From the NCBI GenBank assembly GCA_016722705.1, contig JADKGN010000001.1, positions 496,001 to 560,000 of the forward strand: a stretch of 64,000 nucleotides of DNA, given 5' to 3'. The DNA comes from Candidatus Dechloromonas phosphoritropha (lineage in GTDB: Bacteria; Pseudomonadota; Gammaproteobacteria; Burkholderiales; Rhodocyclaceae). The position numbers were made by a program, and so were the translations under genes. Below, piece after piece: positions 26,845-35,326 of the stretch (positions are counted from its first letter, which is position 1; each line of letters starts with the position of its first letter). Under the pieces are notes generated by a model. It was not told the DNA's origin. It made no database searches and was given only the letters and a program-made list of their open reading frames with translations.

Positions 26845-27873
26845 TTAGTCCTTCCGCCGCACATACCAAGGCATCGCTTCCGCCAAGCCTTCGGCCAGCC
26901 GGTGCGTAGGCGCGAAGCCCAGCAGGCGCTGCACCTTGGTCATATCCGCCTGGCTGTGGCGGACGTCGCCGGCGCGGAAGTCGCGGTGCTCTGGCTGGGC
27001 ACTGGCGCTCACGCCGTGGGCGGCCAGGTTGTCGCGCAGCAGGGCAAACAGGTCGTTGAGCGTGGTTCGTTCGCCGACGGCGACATTGTAGACCTGGTCG
27101 CGCGCTTCGTCGCTTTGCGTGGTGGCGGCCAGCAGGTTGGCCTGCACGGCGTTGTCGATATAGCAGAAGTCGCGGCTGGTTTCGCCGTCGCCGTTGATGA
27201 AGACGATTTCGCCCTTGAGCAGCGCGGCGGTCCATTTGGGGATAACGGCGGCATAGGCGCCGTTGGGGTCCTGGCGTTTGCCGAACACGTTGAAATAGCG
27301 CAGGCCGATGGTCTTGAAGCCATAGGTGCGGGCAAAGACGTCGGCGTAGAGTTCATTGACGAGCTTGGTGACGGCATAGGGCGACAGCGGCTTGCCGATG
27401 GTGTCTTCGACCTTGGGCAGGCCGGGGTGGTCGCCGTAGGTGGAGCTGGAGGCGGCGTAGGTTAAGCTGCTGACGCCGGCATCGCGCGCGGCGACCAGCA
27501 TGTTGAGGAAGCCGTCGATGTTGGTGCTGTTGGTGGTGATCGGGTCTTCGATCGAGCGCGGCACGGAACCGAGGGCTGCCTGGTGCAAGACGTAGTCCAC
27601 GCCGGCGCAGGCCTGGCGACAGGTTTCGAGGTTGCGGATATCGCCTTCGATGAACTTGAAGCTAGCCCATTGCGCGGGACTGACCAGGCTCTGGACTTCA
27701 TCGAGGTTGTGCTGGTGGCCGGTCGCGAAGTTGTCGAGGCCGACGACCTGCTGGCCCAGCTTGAGCAGGGTTTCGAGCAGGTTGCTGCCGATGAAGCCGG
27801 CGACGCCGGTGATCAGCCAGTTTTTGGGCGTTTTTAGCAGTTGACCGCGCAAGCGTTCGTAGGGTGTGTTCAT
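26845..27873 (-). CDS. wbpP: UDP-N-acetylglucosamine 4-epimerase (WbpP/Gne type)
   Basis: 342 residues from MNTPYERLRGQLL (open frame to 27960). The Rossmann motif is GVAGFIGSNLLETLLKLGQ, with the NAD-site Asp in VVGLDNFATGH; the catalytic pair is Ser/Tyr in YAASSSTYGD and SPYAVTKLVNE. The sequence follows Pseudomonas WbpP closely throughout. It interconverts UDP-GlcNAc/UDP-GalNAc (and the uronic acids), supplying a second sugar for the repeat unit. It is the first gene of the minus-strand polysaccharide operon. Confidence 0.93.
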   Translation of the reverse strand: MNTPYERLRGQLLKTPKNWLITGVAGFIGSNLLETLLKLGQQVVGLDNFATGHQHNLDEVQSLVSPAQWASFKFIEGDIRNLETCRQACAGVDYVLHQAALGSVPRSIEDPITTNSTNIDGFLNMLVAARDAGVSSLTYAASSSTYGDHPGLPKVEDTIGKPLSPYAVTKLVNELYADVFARTYGFKTIGLRYFNVFGKRQDPNGAYAAVIPKWTAALLKGEIVFINGDGETSRDFCYIDNAVQANLLAATTQSDEARDQVYNVAVGERTTLNDLFALLRDNLAAHGVSASAQPEHRDFRAGDVRHSQADMTKVQRLLGFAPTHRLAEGLAEAMPWYVRRKD

Positions 27874-27916
27874 TGGGGGGCTACAGGCGCAGGTCGGATT
27901 CGGTAGCGGGAACGCA

Positions 27917-28291
27917 TCAAGCGACATCTGCTTGAAGAATGAACCGGTTGGCGGTCGCACGCACTTCTTTCATGCGCCCGTGGCCAGGTAGCACCTTTTC
28001 TGTAATCGTAACCAGCCCAGCCAGTTCCAGTTCATCCACGTCCCGCTTTACCGCACTGCGATCACGATGCAGACGCTCTGAAATCTGGGTAATAGAACCG
28101 GGCATCTCTTTGACTGCGCGGAACAGCGCCAAGCGAGTCGCCGTGATTAGCTTCATCAGATCCGCAGGATCTTCGAAGCTGACAATGCGCTCGTCAGGAA
28201 GTTGCTCGCCCCGGTCTGCCGCTCTCGCCAACTGACGGCCTCGCTTGAAGAAGTCTCCTTCCGTTCCGGTTTTGATGGTGAGTTTGGTCAT
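27917..28291 (-). CDS. TumA-like antitoxin / HTH repressor
   Basis: 124 residues with a MarR-like winged helix in the C-terminal half (ITQISERLHRDRSAVKRDVDELELAGLVTI, i.e. recognition helix RDRSAVKRDVDEL). It overlaps the toxin gene by 4 bp (ATGA). The partner and organisation match the TumE/TumA toxin-antitoxin class. It probably binds the 10-bp inverted repeat over the toxin start and represses the operon. Confidence 0.82.
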   Translation of the reverse strand: MTKLTIKTGTEGDFFKRGRQLARAADRGEQLPDERIVSFEDPADLMKLITATRLALFRAVKEMPGSITQISERLHRDRSAVKRDVDELELAGLVTITEKVLPGHGRMKEVRATANRFILQADVA

Positions 28292-28587
28292 ATGCTGTCC
28301 TTTAGGGCGATCCAGTCTTGCTCAAAGCGTTCTTCAATATCCTCGAAGCTGACGAACTCGACAGGCCCCACAACGCCAAGATAATGGCGGTGGTGGCCGT
28401 CGTGGGCATTGTCGTAGCCGATTACGCGCCCGTTGTCGCCGGTGAAGACGTTGTGGTTGATGTAGGCCAGGTTGTATCGGGTGACCCGCCCTGTCTCTTC
28501 ATCAATCCACACTTCGCGGTGTAGCTTCCCGTTTCCGCGCTTGTCGGAAATCTTGTGGGATTCGTCAATGACTTTTACGTCAGGCAT
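28288..28587 (-). CDS. TumE-like toxin (DUF6516)
   Basis: 99 residues of the DUF6516/TumE family, with the conserved KLHREVWIDEETGRVTRYNLAYIN and YDNAHDGHHRHYLG. It is the upstream gene of the pair (toxin first), with the antitoxin coupled by an ATGA overlap. The pair separates the two halves of the polysaccharide locus and could stabilise them. Confidence 0.82.
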   Translation of the reverse strand: MPDVKVIDESHKISDKRGNGKLHREVWIDEETGRVTRYNLAYINHNVFTGDNGRVIGYDNAHDGHHRHYLGVVGPVEFVSFEDIEERFEQDWIALKDSI

Positions 28588-28607
28588 GATTTATTATATC
28601 ATGCCTG
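28581..28607. promoter_or_regulatory. Operator of the TumE/TumA operon
   Basis: A perfect 10-bp inverted repeat CAGGCATGAT / ATCATGCCTG with a 7-bp AT spacer. On the minus strand the spacer provides a TATAATA -10-like box, and the downstream arm covers the toxin start codon. Binding there would block transcription and translation initiation. Confidence 0.75.
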
Positions 28608-28791
28608 CATGGTTCCTATTCGAACTGCGTTTCCAGAAAACATGAAGGGCTTTTTCGGCGTTGACCGCAGTATTGTTCGCAGCACCTGTTCAAGACCGCT
28701 AGAGGCACGGATCGGGCTCTTGGTGAGCACCGGTAGTATTATGAAGCTTTGCCGATGGCTTTGGCCAAGATCGCCAAACGACTGATTACCC

Positions 28792-30006
28792 ATGACGAGT
28801 TTGCATCTGGAAGACCTGCGCAAGGACACGGCATATGCGCTGCTGCTTTCGTGTTGCCGGGTATACGCCAGCGCGGCGGACAGGTCTCTGCAACACCGCT
28901 TGGCCAAAGAACTCGACAACGAGCGTTTTCTCGCGCTGGCGGAACGGCATCTTGTCGGTTCTCTGGTCTGGCACAACCTGAACCGGCATCCGCAAGGTAC
29001 TTTCGATGCCGGGCTGATGGCGGCGCTATTGAGCAGCCATCGGCAGAACGTGATCAGCGAAATGGTGTCGGCGCACGCGGCGGTCAAGTTGCATCGCCTG
29101 CTGGCCGGGGCTGGACTCCCGCATTGCCTGCTCAAGGGCCTGGCCGTCGGGCAACGCTACTATGCCGCCCCGGGGCTGCGCGGAACCGGAGACATCGATC
29201 TGCTGGTCCCGCAGGCAAGCTTTGACGAGGTCAACCGGCTGTTGCTGAATGCTGGCTACGCCGCACCCAATCCGATCGATGCCCTGACGTCGCGGCAACG
29301 GCGCTATTTCATGTTTCAGCAGAACCAGGTCGAGTTCCAGGCACCCGGCTCTGGTGTGATTATCGAACTTCACTGGCGACTGGATCAGGTGCCGTACACG
29401 CTGGCCGGCCTCGAGTCCGCGGCGCCGCTGGCGAAGGTGACAATTGCGGATGCCAGGATTGCCTGTCTCGATGACGAGGAGATGTTGCTGCACCTGTGCG
29501 TGCATGGCGGCAAGCATGCGTGGTTTTGCCTGAAGTGGGTTTTTGATCTGCCCAATGTTCTGGAAAGCCGGGAATGGGATTGGCCGGCACTGCGGAAAAA
29601 AGCCAGGTCTTACCGCTGCGAGCATGCGCTGCTCCTCGGCTTGCTGGTCGCCGAGAAGCTCTGCGGCTGGGTTGTGCCGGCAACCGTTCGCCCCTGGCTT
29701 GAGCATCGGGGCGGCCTCGATCGTCATTTTGGCCTGATCGTCAAGGCCATAACGCATGCCGAAGGCTGGCTGAATTCGCCTGCCGGCATCGTGCAGCGCA
29801 ACCTGTATGCCGCCAGCTTCAACGACGGGCTGGATTGCTGGACCTATCAGCTGGCGACGGTGGCCACCCACCGCCGGGACTGGGAACTGCTGCCGCTGCC
29901 CGATGCGCTGTTTCCGCTGTATTTCGCGTTGAGCCCGTTTACCAACATCTGGCATCTCGCGCAGCGTTTTCGCCGGTTTGGGCAGGCGCCGGCGCGCCTG
30001 GTCTGA
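28792..30006 (+). CDS. Nucleotidyltransferase-family protein (NTP_transf_5, PF14907-like)
   Basis: 404 residues. The family core is GLPHCLLKGLAVGQRYYAAPG, RGTGDIDLLVPQ (GD-x-D metal ligands) and VIIELHWRLD, followed by the helical half with LLHLCVHGGKHAWFCLKWVFDL. Such proteins occur in exopolysaccharide and RiPP loci, with no settled reaction. It heads the plus-strand export operon, 2 bp before the phosphatase gene. A decayed relative is found in the lasso cluster at 43349-43867. Confidence 0.8.
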   Translation: MTSLHLEDLRKDTAYALLLSCCRVYASAADRSLQHRLAKELDNERFLALAERHLVGSLVWHNLNRHPQGTFDAGLMAALLSSHRQNVISEMVSAHAAVKLHRLLAGAGLPHCLLKGLAVGQRYYAAPGLRGTGDIDLLVPQASFDEVNRLLLNAGYAAPNPIDALTSRQRRYFMFQQNQVEFQAPGSGVIIELHWRLDQVPYTLAGLESAAPLAKVTIADARIACLDDEEMLLHLCVHGGKHAWFCLKWVFDLPNVLESREWDWPALRKKARSYRCEHALLLGLLVAEKLCGWVVPATVRPWLEHRGGLDRHFGLIVKAITHAEGWLNSPAGIVQRNLYAASFNDGLDCWTYQLATVATHRRDWELLPLPDALFPLYFALSPFTNIWHLAQRFRRFGQAPARLV

Positions 30007-30008
30007 AG

Positions 30009-30830
30009 ATGATTGACCTCCACTGCCACCTACTGCCCGGTATCGACGACGGCGCCCCGGACCTCGAGACTTCGCTCGAGATGGCGCGCATTGCGTTCGC
30101 CGATGGCATCCGAACGCTTGCCTGTACCCCGCATATCTACCCCGGAGTCTATGAGAACACCGGTGATGGCATCCGGCAGGCGGTGGCGGCGTTGCAGAAG
30201 GCCCTCGATGAGGCGGAAATCGCGCTGAAGCTGGTGGTCGGCGCCGATATCCATGTCGATCCCGACCTGTTGCTGAAGCTGCGCGGCGGCGAGGCACCAA
30301 CCCTGGGGGAGACGCGGTATTTTCTGCTTGAGCCGCCACATCATGTCGCGCTGCCACGTATTGCCGATTTCGTATTTAATCTGGTTGCTGCCGGTTACAC
30401 TCCCCTGATCACGCACCCCGAGCGTTTGACCTGGATTAAGGATCACTACCCAACCATATGCGGGCTGGTCGATCAGGGCGCCTGGCTGCAGGTGACGTCA
30501 GGCAGCCTGACTGGCCGCTTCGGGCCGCAGGCGAAATACTGGGGCGAGCGCCTGCTCGGCGAAGGTCGGGTTCATATTTTGGCCACGGATGCGCACGGCA
30601 CCCGACGTCGCCCTCCGCTGCTCGCCGAAGGCCAGCTTGCCGCGGAGCGCCTGGTGGGCAAGGAAGAAGCATGGCATTTGGTTAACACCCGGCCAATCGG
30701 TATACTTGATAATTTGGCCCCGTCCGCAATGCCTGCCTTGCCGAATGCCGGCGCCAAATGGCGAGCAGACGGCTCAGCCAGGCGGCAAGGCTTATTGGCG
30801 AGGCTATTTGGCGGGAACAAGCCCCGTTAG
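30009..30830 (+). CDS. PHP-family tyrosine-protein phosphatase (CpsB/YwqE-like)
   Basis: 273 residues from MIDLHCHLLPGIDDG; the longer open frame from 29835 overlaps the previous gene. PHP metal ligands are visible in DLHCH, CTPHI, VGADIHVD, THPER and ATDAHG. It would dephosphorylate the tyrosine cluster of the Wzc-like kinase encoded two genes downstream and so control chain export. The C-terminus is a low-complexity basic tail. Confidence 0.88.
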   Translation: MIDLHCHLLPGIDDGAPDLETSLEMARIAFADGIRTLACTPHIYPGVYENTGDGIRQAVAALQKALDEAEIALKLVVGADIHVDPDLLLKLRGGEAPTLGETRYFLLEPPHHVALPRIADFVFNLVAAGYTPLITHPERLTWIKDHYPTICGLVDQGAWLQVTSGSLTGRFGPQAKYWGERLLGEGRVHILATDAHGTRRRPPLLAEGQLAAERLVGKEEAWHLVNTRPIGILDNLAPSAMPALPNAGAKWRADGSARRQGLLARLFGGNKPR

Positions 30831-30856
30831 CAGTCGTTGGGAAAAGGAGACTCGGC

Positions 30857-31600
30857 ATGCACGATTCGTCAATCAGGAAATCAGGGTTCTGGTGCGCTTT
30901 CGCCTGCCTGGTGTTGCTGATCGCTGCCCGGCCCACCTTTGCTGAAAGTCCGGCGCAGCCGATATCGGCGACACCAGCCCCGGTCGATAATGCTTTGTTG
31001 GAGCGCCAGTTGGCGCCCGCCTCGACGGAATTGGACGAATACCAGATCGGCCCGCACGACCTGATCGAAATTTCGGTGTTTCAGGTGACCGAGATGTCGC
31101 GGACGGTGCGTGTCAATGCCCAGGGATTGATCTCGCTGCCCTTGCTTGGCATCGTGCGCGCCGGCGGGCTGTCAGCCAACGAACTTGAAGCGACCCTTGC
31201 CGCCAAACTTTCGGAAAACCTGCTGCAGGATCCACAGGTAAGTGTTTTCATCAAGGAATTCGCCAGCCAGCGCGTCGTGGTCGAAGGCAGCATTGTGAAA
31301 CTCGGCGTTTACCCGCTTACCGGCAAGACGACACTGATGCAGGTCATCGCCATGGCTTCCGGAATCGATCCCGTGGCCGACCCGACCAATATCCGGATAT
31401 TCCGCCAGCTTCCCGACGGCAAGCGCGAGGTCTTGACCTATGATCTGATTGCGATTCATGAGGGCAAGGCGGAAGACCCGTTGATCAAGGGCAATGACAC
31501 GGTGATCGTCGGGCGCTCCGCTTCCGCGGCTTTTTTCAGGGATTTCATCAACGGTGTCCGCGGTTTTGTGGGGTTCGGCACCATCCCCCTGGTTCATTGA
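30857..31600 (+). CDS. Polysaccharide export outer-membrane protein (Wza-like, PF02563/SLBB)
   Basis: 247 residues with AAGGAG 9 bp before the ATG. It has an N-terminal signal peptide (CAFACLVLLIAARPTFA), then Poly_export (YQIGPHDLIEISVFQVTEMSRTV.. ending GLISLPLLGIV) and an SLBB domain (RVVVEGSIVKLGVYPLTG). It is shorter than E. coli Wza (379 residues), with only one SLBB domain, and there is no lipobox Cys. It forms the outer-membrane part of the export machine. Confidence 0.9.
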   Translation: MHDSSIRKSGFWCAFACLVLLIAARPTFAESPAQPISATPAPVDNALLERQLAPASTELDEYQIGPHDLIEISVFQVTEMSRTVRVNAQGLISLPLLGIVRAGGLSANELEATLAAKLSENLLQDPQVSVFIKEFASQRVVVEGSIVKLGVYPLTGKTTLMQVIAMASGIDPVADPTNIRIFRQLPDGKREVLTYDLIAIHEGKAEDPLIKGNDTVIVGRSASAAFFRDFINGVRGFVGFGTIPLVH

Positions 31601-31667
31601 TCCCTGATCAGCGGCGCGCATGGCAAAGTCACGCGATCGTGCTTTCTGATTTTCATCGGTCCGCACT

Positions 31668-33932
31668 GTGACAACTCCCTCAAACGACCCTTCCCGCAAG
31701 CCGGATCCTGCCGACGCCGAAGCCCACCCCGGTGGCGCGCTCATTGAGCGGCCGAATTATCTGCCGAACACGGCTCTTTATCACGAACCGCTGCATATCG
31801 GAGCGGAAGAAGAGTCGATCAAGCTGCGCGAATACTGGGACATCATCGTCAAGCGCAAATGGGCGGTGCTGACCTTTTTTGCGATCACGGTGATCGCCGT
31901 CATGACGGCTACATTCATCACGACCCGGATCTATCGTGCCACCCTGACGCTGCAGATCGAACAACAGGACACGAAGGCAATGGCCTTGCCGGGAGCACTT
32001 GCCAACGAGCAATTCGTTTTCGAGAGCCCCGAGTTTTTGCAGACGCAATACGAATTGCTGAAAAGCGACACTCTGGCCCAGCGCGTGATCGAACAGTTGA
32101 ACCTCGTCGCCGCGCCGCAACCGGAACAGAAGAGCCCGGGCTGGCTGGATACTCTCCTGGGGGACAACGCCAGGAAGACGGAAAATCCCGAGCCTGAAGC
32201 GGGCAACGGCCTGATGTCCGGATTACCCGGGGAACTGTCGGTCGTGCCGGTGCGTAATTCACGCTTGGTCAGGATCAATTTCGACAGCCCGGACCCGCAA
32301 CTGGCGGCGCGCATCGCAAACACGATCGCGGTGGCGTTCATCAACCTGAACCTGGAACGGCGTATGGAAGCGACTTCCTATGCGCGGACGTTCCTCGAGG
32401 AGCGTCTGCAGCAGATCAAGGTCAAGCTTGAGGATTCCGAAAAGCAACTCAATGCCTTCACGCGCCGGGAGGGCATCGTCAAGCCGGATGAAAAGCAGCA
32501 AAGCCCGGAGACGCAGGTGCTCGGCGAGTTCACCTCGGCGCTGGCCAAGGCCCAAAGCGAGCGCATCCGGGCCGAGACGCTCTACCAGCAGGCGCGCGGC
32601 GGCGATGCGGCAAGCGCTGCGGCGGTGGTGGACAATGCGCTGGTCCAGGAATACAAGACGCGCAAGTCGAAGCTGGAGGGCGACTATCAGGAAGGCTTGA
32701 AGACCTACAAGCCCGGTTACCCGAAGATGCAGCAGATCGAAAGCCAGATCGACGAGTTGCAGGCCAAGATCAACCAGGAGATCAAGGCGACCATCGGCGC
32801 GCTCAAGGCAAACTACGACGCCGCGCTCGCCCAGGAAAACCTGCTGGCGGCAAAGCTGAAGGAAAGCAAGCAGACCGTTCTGGGCGGCCAGGACAGCAAC
32901 TTCCAGTACAACCTGCTGAAGCGCGAGGTGGATACCAACCGCCAGCTTTACGACAGCCTGCTGCAGCGCTACAAGGAAATCGGCGTCGCCGGCGGAGTCG
33001 GCACCAACAACGTTACCGTGGTCGACATGGCAAAGGTGCCCGGCTTTCCGTTCAAACCGCGACTGACGTTCAACCTGATGATCGCCCTCTTCATCGGCCT
33101 CGCCGGTGGCATTGCTCTCGCCCTGCTGCTGGAACACCTGGACGATACGATCAAACTGCCGGATGACATGGAAAAATTTCTCGGCCTGCCGGTACTTGGC
33201 ATCATCCCGGCGACCAAGCGCGCCGACAACGCAGAACTGGCGCTGGCCGAAAATGCCGACCAGCGTTCGGCGTTTGCCGAGGCATACCGTTCGTTGCGCA
33301 CGGCCCTGCAGTTCGCGACGCCTGAAGGGATGCCCAAGGTGCTGCTGCTGACCAGCACCACGGTCGGCGAAGGCAAGAGCACCTGCGCCCTCAGCCTGGC
33401 GATGCATATCGCACAGACCGGCAAAACGGTGTTGCTGATCGACAGCGACCTGCGCAAGGCATCCCTGCATACCAAGCTTGGCATTGTCAACGATTCGGGC
33501 CTGACCAACTACCTGGCCGGCAACGCCCAGCCGGTCGACATCACGCGCCAGACCGAAATTCCCCGCCTGTTCCTGATGTCTTCCGGCCCCCTGCCGCCGA
33601 ATCCGGCGGAATTGATCAGCAGCGTCAAGATGGTGGCGCTCCTGAAACTCGCCACCGAGAAATTCGACCAGGTAATCATCGACGGGCCGCCGGTACTTGG
33701 CCTGGCCGATGCTCCCCTGCTCGGCAGCCTGGCCGAAGCAACCGTGCTGGTCGTGGGCTATGGTACGACCAGCCGCCAGTTTGCGCAGACTTCGGTCAAG
33801 CGCCTGCGCGGTACGCGCACCCGGCTCATCGGCGGCATCCTCAATCGGGTCAGCAGCGGGCACCGCTCCTACGGCTATAACAGCTACTACTATCAGTACG
33901 GCGAGCCGGATCAAAAACAACTGTCGGCATGA
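31668..33932 (+). CDS. Polysaccharide co-polymerase / BY-kinase (Wzc-like)
   Basis: 754 residues from a GTG. There are a Wzz domain with a first TM helix (AVLTFFAITVIAVMTATFI), a long coiled coil in the periplasm, a second TM (LMIALFIGLAGGIALALLL), then the kinase: Walker A in TVGEGKST, Walker A' in VLLIDSDLR, Walker B in VIIDGPPVLGL. A C-terminal tyrosine cluster (YGYNSYYYQY) is the autophosphorylation site. It controls chain length and export with the upstream Wza-like and PHP proteins. Confidence 0.93.
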   Translation: MTTPSNDPSRKPDPADAEAHPGGALIERPNYLPNTALYHEPLHIGAEEESIKLREYWDIIVKRKWAVLTFFAITVIAVMTATFITTRIYRATLTLQIEQQDTKAMALPGALANEQFVFESPEFLQTQYELLKSDTLAQRVIEQLNLVAAPQPEQKSPGWLDTLLGDNARKTENPEPEAGNGLMSGLPGELSVVPVRNSRLVRINFDSPDPQLAARIANTIAVAFINLNLERRMEATSYARTFLEERLQQIKVKLEDSEKQLNAFTRREGIVKPDEKQQSPETQVLGEFTSALAKAQSERIRAETLYQQARGGDAASAAAVVDNALVQEYKTRKSKLEGDYQEGLKTYKPGYPKMQQIESQIDELQAKINQEIKATIGALKANYDAALAQENLLAAKLKESKQTVLGGQDSNFQYNLLKREVDTNRQLYDSLLQRYKEIGVAGGVGTNNVTVVDMAKVPGFPFKPRLTFNLMIALFIGLAGGIALALLLEHLDDTIKLPDDMEKFLGLPVLGIIPATKRADNAELALAENADQRSAFAEAYRSLRTALQFATPEGMPKVLLLTSTTVGEGKSTCALSLAMHIAQTGKTVLLIDSDLRKASLHTKLGIVNDSGLTNYLAGNAQPVDITRQTEIPRLFLMSSGPLPPNPAELISSVKMVALLKLATEKFDQVIIDGPPVLGLADAPLLGSLAEATVLVVGYGTTSRQFAQTSVKRLRGTRTRLIGGILNRVSSGHRSYGYNSYYYQYGEPDQKQLSA

Positions 33933-35326
33933 GCGGTAACAGCACGGATTCGGGTTCTGACTGCATAGCGCTGGCAATTGCCTTTTTTCAGGCGCCGAGC
34001 CAGTTTCCCGAGCTGCTGCGCGGCGAAGGCCGTTTGCCGCGCGGCGTCAACGAGTTGCTTCTGGTTGCCGCCGGCAATCCACGCGCCGCCGGCGAAAAAC
34101 CACTTACCCCTTTCGTGCACCCAGAAAAATTGCGGGAGACGGCCAAATTCTTCATCGAGCAGGTCTTGCTGGCGCATCACGCGAGTCACTATCGCGTTTT
34201 TGGCGTCGAGCCCGATGCGTCGCTGGCAGAGATCAAGGACAACCACCGTCTCCTGATGCGGCTCTTCCACCCGGACCGCCAAACCACCGAGGCCGACGGC
34301 GCCACCGCAATCGCGACCCGGATCAATCAGGCGTATACCGTCCTCCGCTCTCCCGATGCACGCGCCGCTTATGACTTTTCATTGCAGCAAAAGCACGCAA
34401 CCGCAAGGAAAAACCCCACCTATCATCCGCTGCCCAGCCACGCGACCGCACCATCGGGAAGGGCATTTACTCTCCCGCTCTTCGTTTCCCGCCACTTGGC
34501 GCCGGTTGTCCTCGGCAGCTTCGCGTTCGTGGCCGCCCTCGGCGTTGCCCTGGTTTATTTCAATCGCGTGCCAGCGAGCGCGCCCGGCACCGGCGAGCGC
34601 GCGTATAAGCTCAAGCCGGAAATGGCGCTGGCCAGGCCGGAACCGGCAGCAATGCCGCTCGAGCCGCCAGCGCAGTATCTGCGGTCAGAAGCTTCCACCC
34701 GGCCACACGAGCCGCCGGCCAGCATTGCGGGCGTCATGGACCAGCCAGTTGAGACAGCGCCGACGTCGCCGCCCGACCGACAGCCGATGCCGGCCAACGA
34801 CTATAAGCAACCCCGGAGCGAGCCAGTCCGGGCGCCCTCCCCGGCGCCACCGTTGGCGATGCCCGGAGCTAAGCCGGTGCTGGCCGCAACGACGAAGCCG
34901 GAGCGAATCGTGGCGACTGTTGCGGTCAACCCGCCAGAGGCACCGGAAACGAAGCCGCCACAGCCCCGACCCCAGCAACTCGAGAGCCTGATCGCCAGTT
35001 TTTCCGAGCGCTATCAGCAGGGCGATCTCGAGGGCCTGCTGGCGCTGTTCGACGACGCCGCGCGCATCGACCGGGGGGGAGACAAGGCACAAATCCGCAA
35101 CGAATATGGCGACCTGTTCCGCAATTCGGAAACGCGAACGATGTATATCTGGGACATGTCCTGGAATCCCCGGGGCAAGGCCGTGCGCGGCAACGGTCAT
35201 TATCAGTCGCGCGCGATCGGCAAAGCCGACCGCTCGCCAAGGATTTACGGCGGCGATATCACGATCGACGTCCTGCAGCTGGACGACAGGCCGGTGATCG
35301 TCGGGCTGTATCGCCGAGGCAACTAA
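33929..35326 (+). CDS. J-domain membrane protein with C-terminal NTF2-like domain
   Basis: 465 residues; its ATG overlaps the wzc stop (ATGA). An N-terminal ~80-residue region is followed by a J domain with the HPD motif (YRVFGVEPDASLAEIKDNHR, then LFHPDRQ), one TM helix (~190-210, VVLGSFAFVAALGVALVYF), a long Pro/Ala/Glu-rich linker, and a C-terminal ~115-residue NTF2/SnoaL-like domain (LIASFSERYQQGDLEGLLALFDD). Its place suggests Hsp70 recruitment at the export site, but the function is unknown. Its TAA is part of the IS1380 target duplication. Confidence 0.8.
   Translation: MSGNSTDSGSDCIALAIAFFQAPSQFPELLRGEGRLPRGVNELLLVAAGNPRAAGEKPLTPFVHPEKLRETAKFFIEQVLLAHHASHYRVFGVEPDASLAEIKDNHRLLMRLFHPDRQTTEADGATAIATRINQAYTVLRSPDARAAYDFSLQQKHATARKNPTYHPLPSHATAPSGRAFTLPLFVSRHLAPVVLGSFAFVAALGVALVYFNRVPASAPGTGERAYKLKPEMALARPEPAAMPLEPPAQYLRSEASTRPHEPPASIAGVMDQPVETAPTSPPDRQPMPANDYKQPRSEPVRAPSPAPPLAMPGAKPVLAATTKPERIVATVAVNPPEAPETKPPQPRPQQLESLIASFSERYQQGDLEGLLALFDDAARIDRGGDKAQIRNEYGDLFRNSETRTMYIWDMSWNPRGKAVRGNGHYQSRAIGKADRSPRIYGGDITIDVLQLDDRPVIVGLYRRGN

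Noticed and set aside
26666..27235. A 189-codon minus-strand frame as one gene
   Set aside because: Most of it is an Arg-rich shadow of the epimerase gene; only the last part belongs to the acetyltransferase remnant.
28612..28785. 58-codon ORF between the toxin gene and the nucleotidyltransferase gene
   Set aside because: No ribosome site, no recognisable features, and it lies in the promoter region of two divergent units.
32259..33977. 572-codon frame antisense to the Wzc-like gene
   Set aside because: Composition is that of an antisense shadow of a strongly coding GC-rich gene; no start site or family features.
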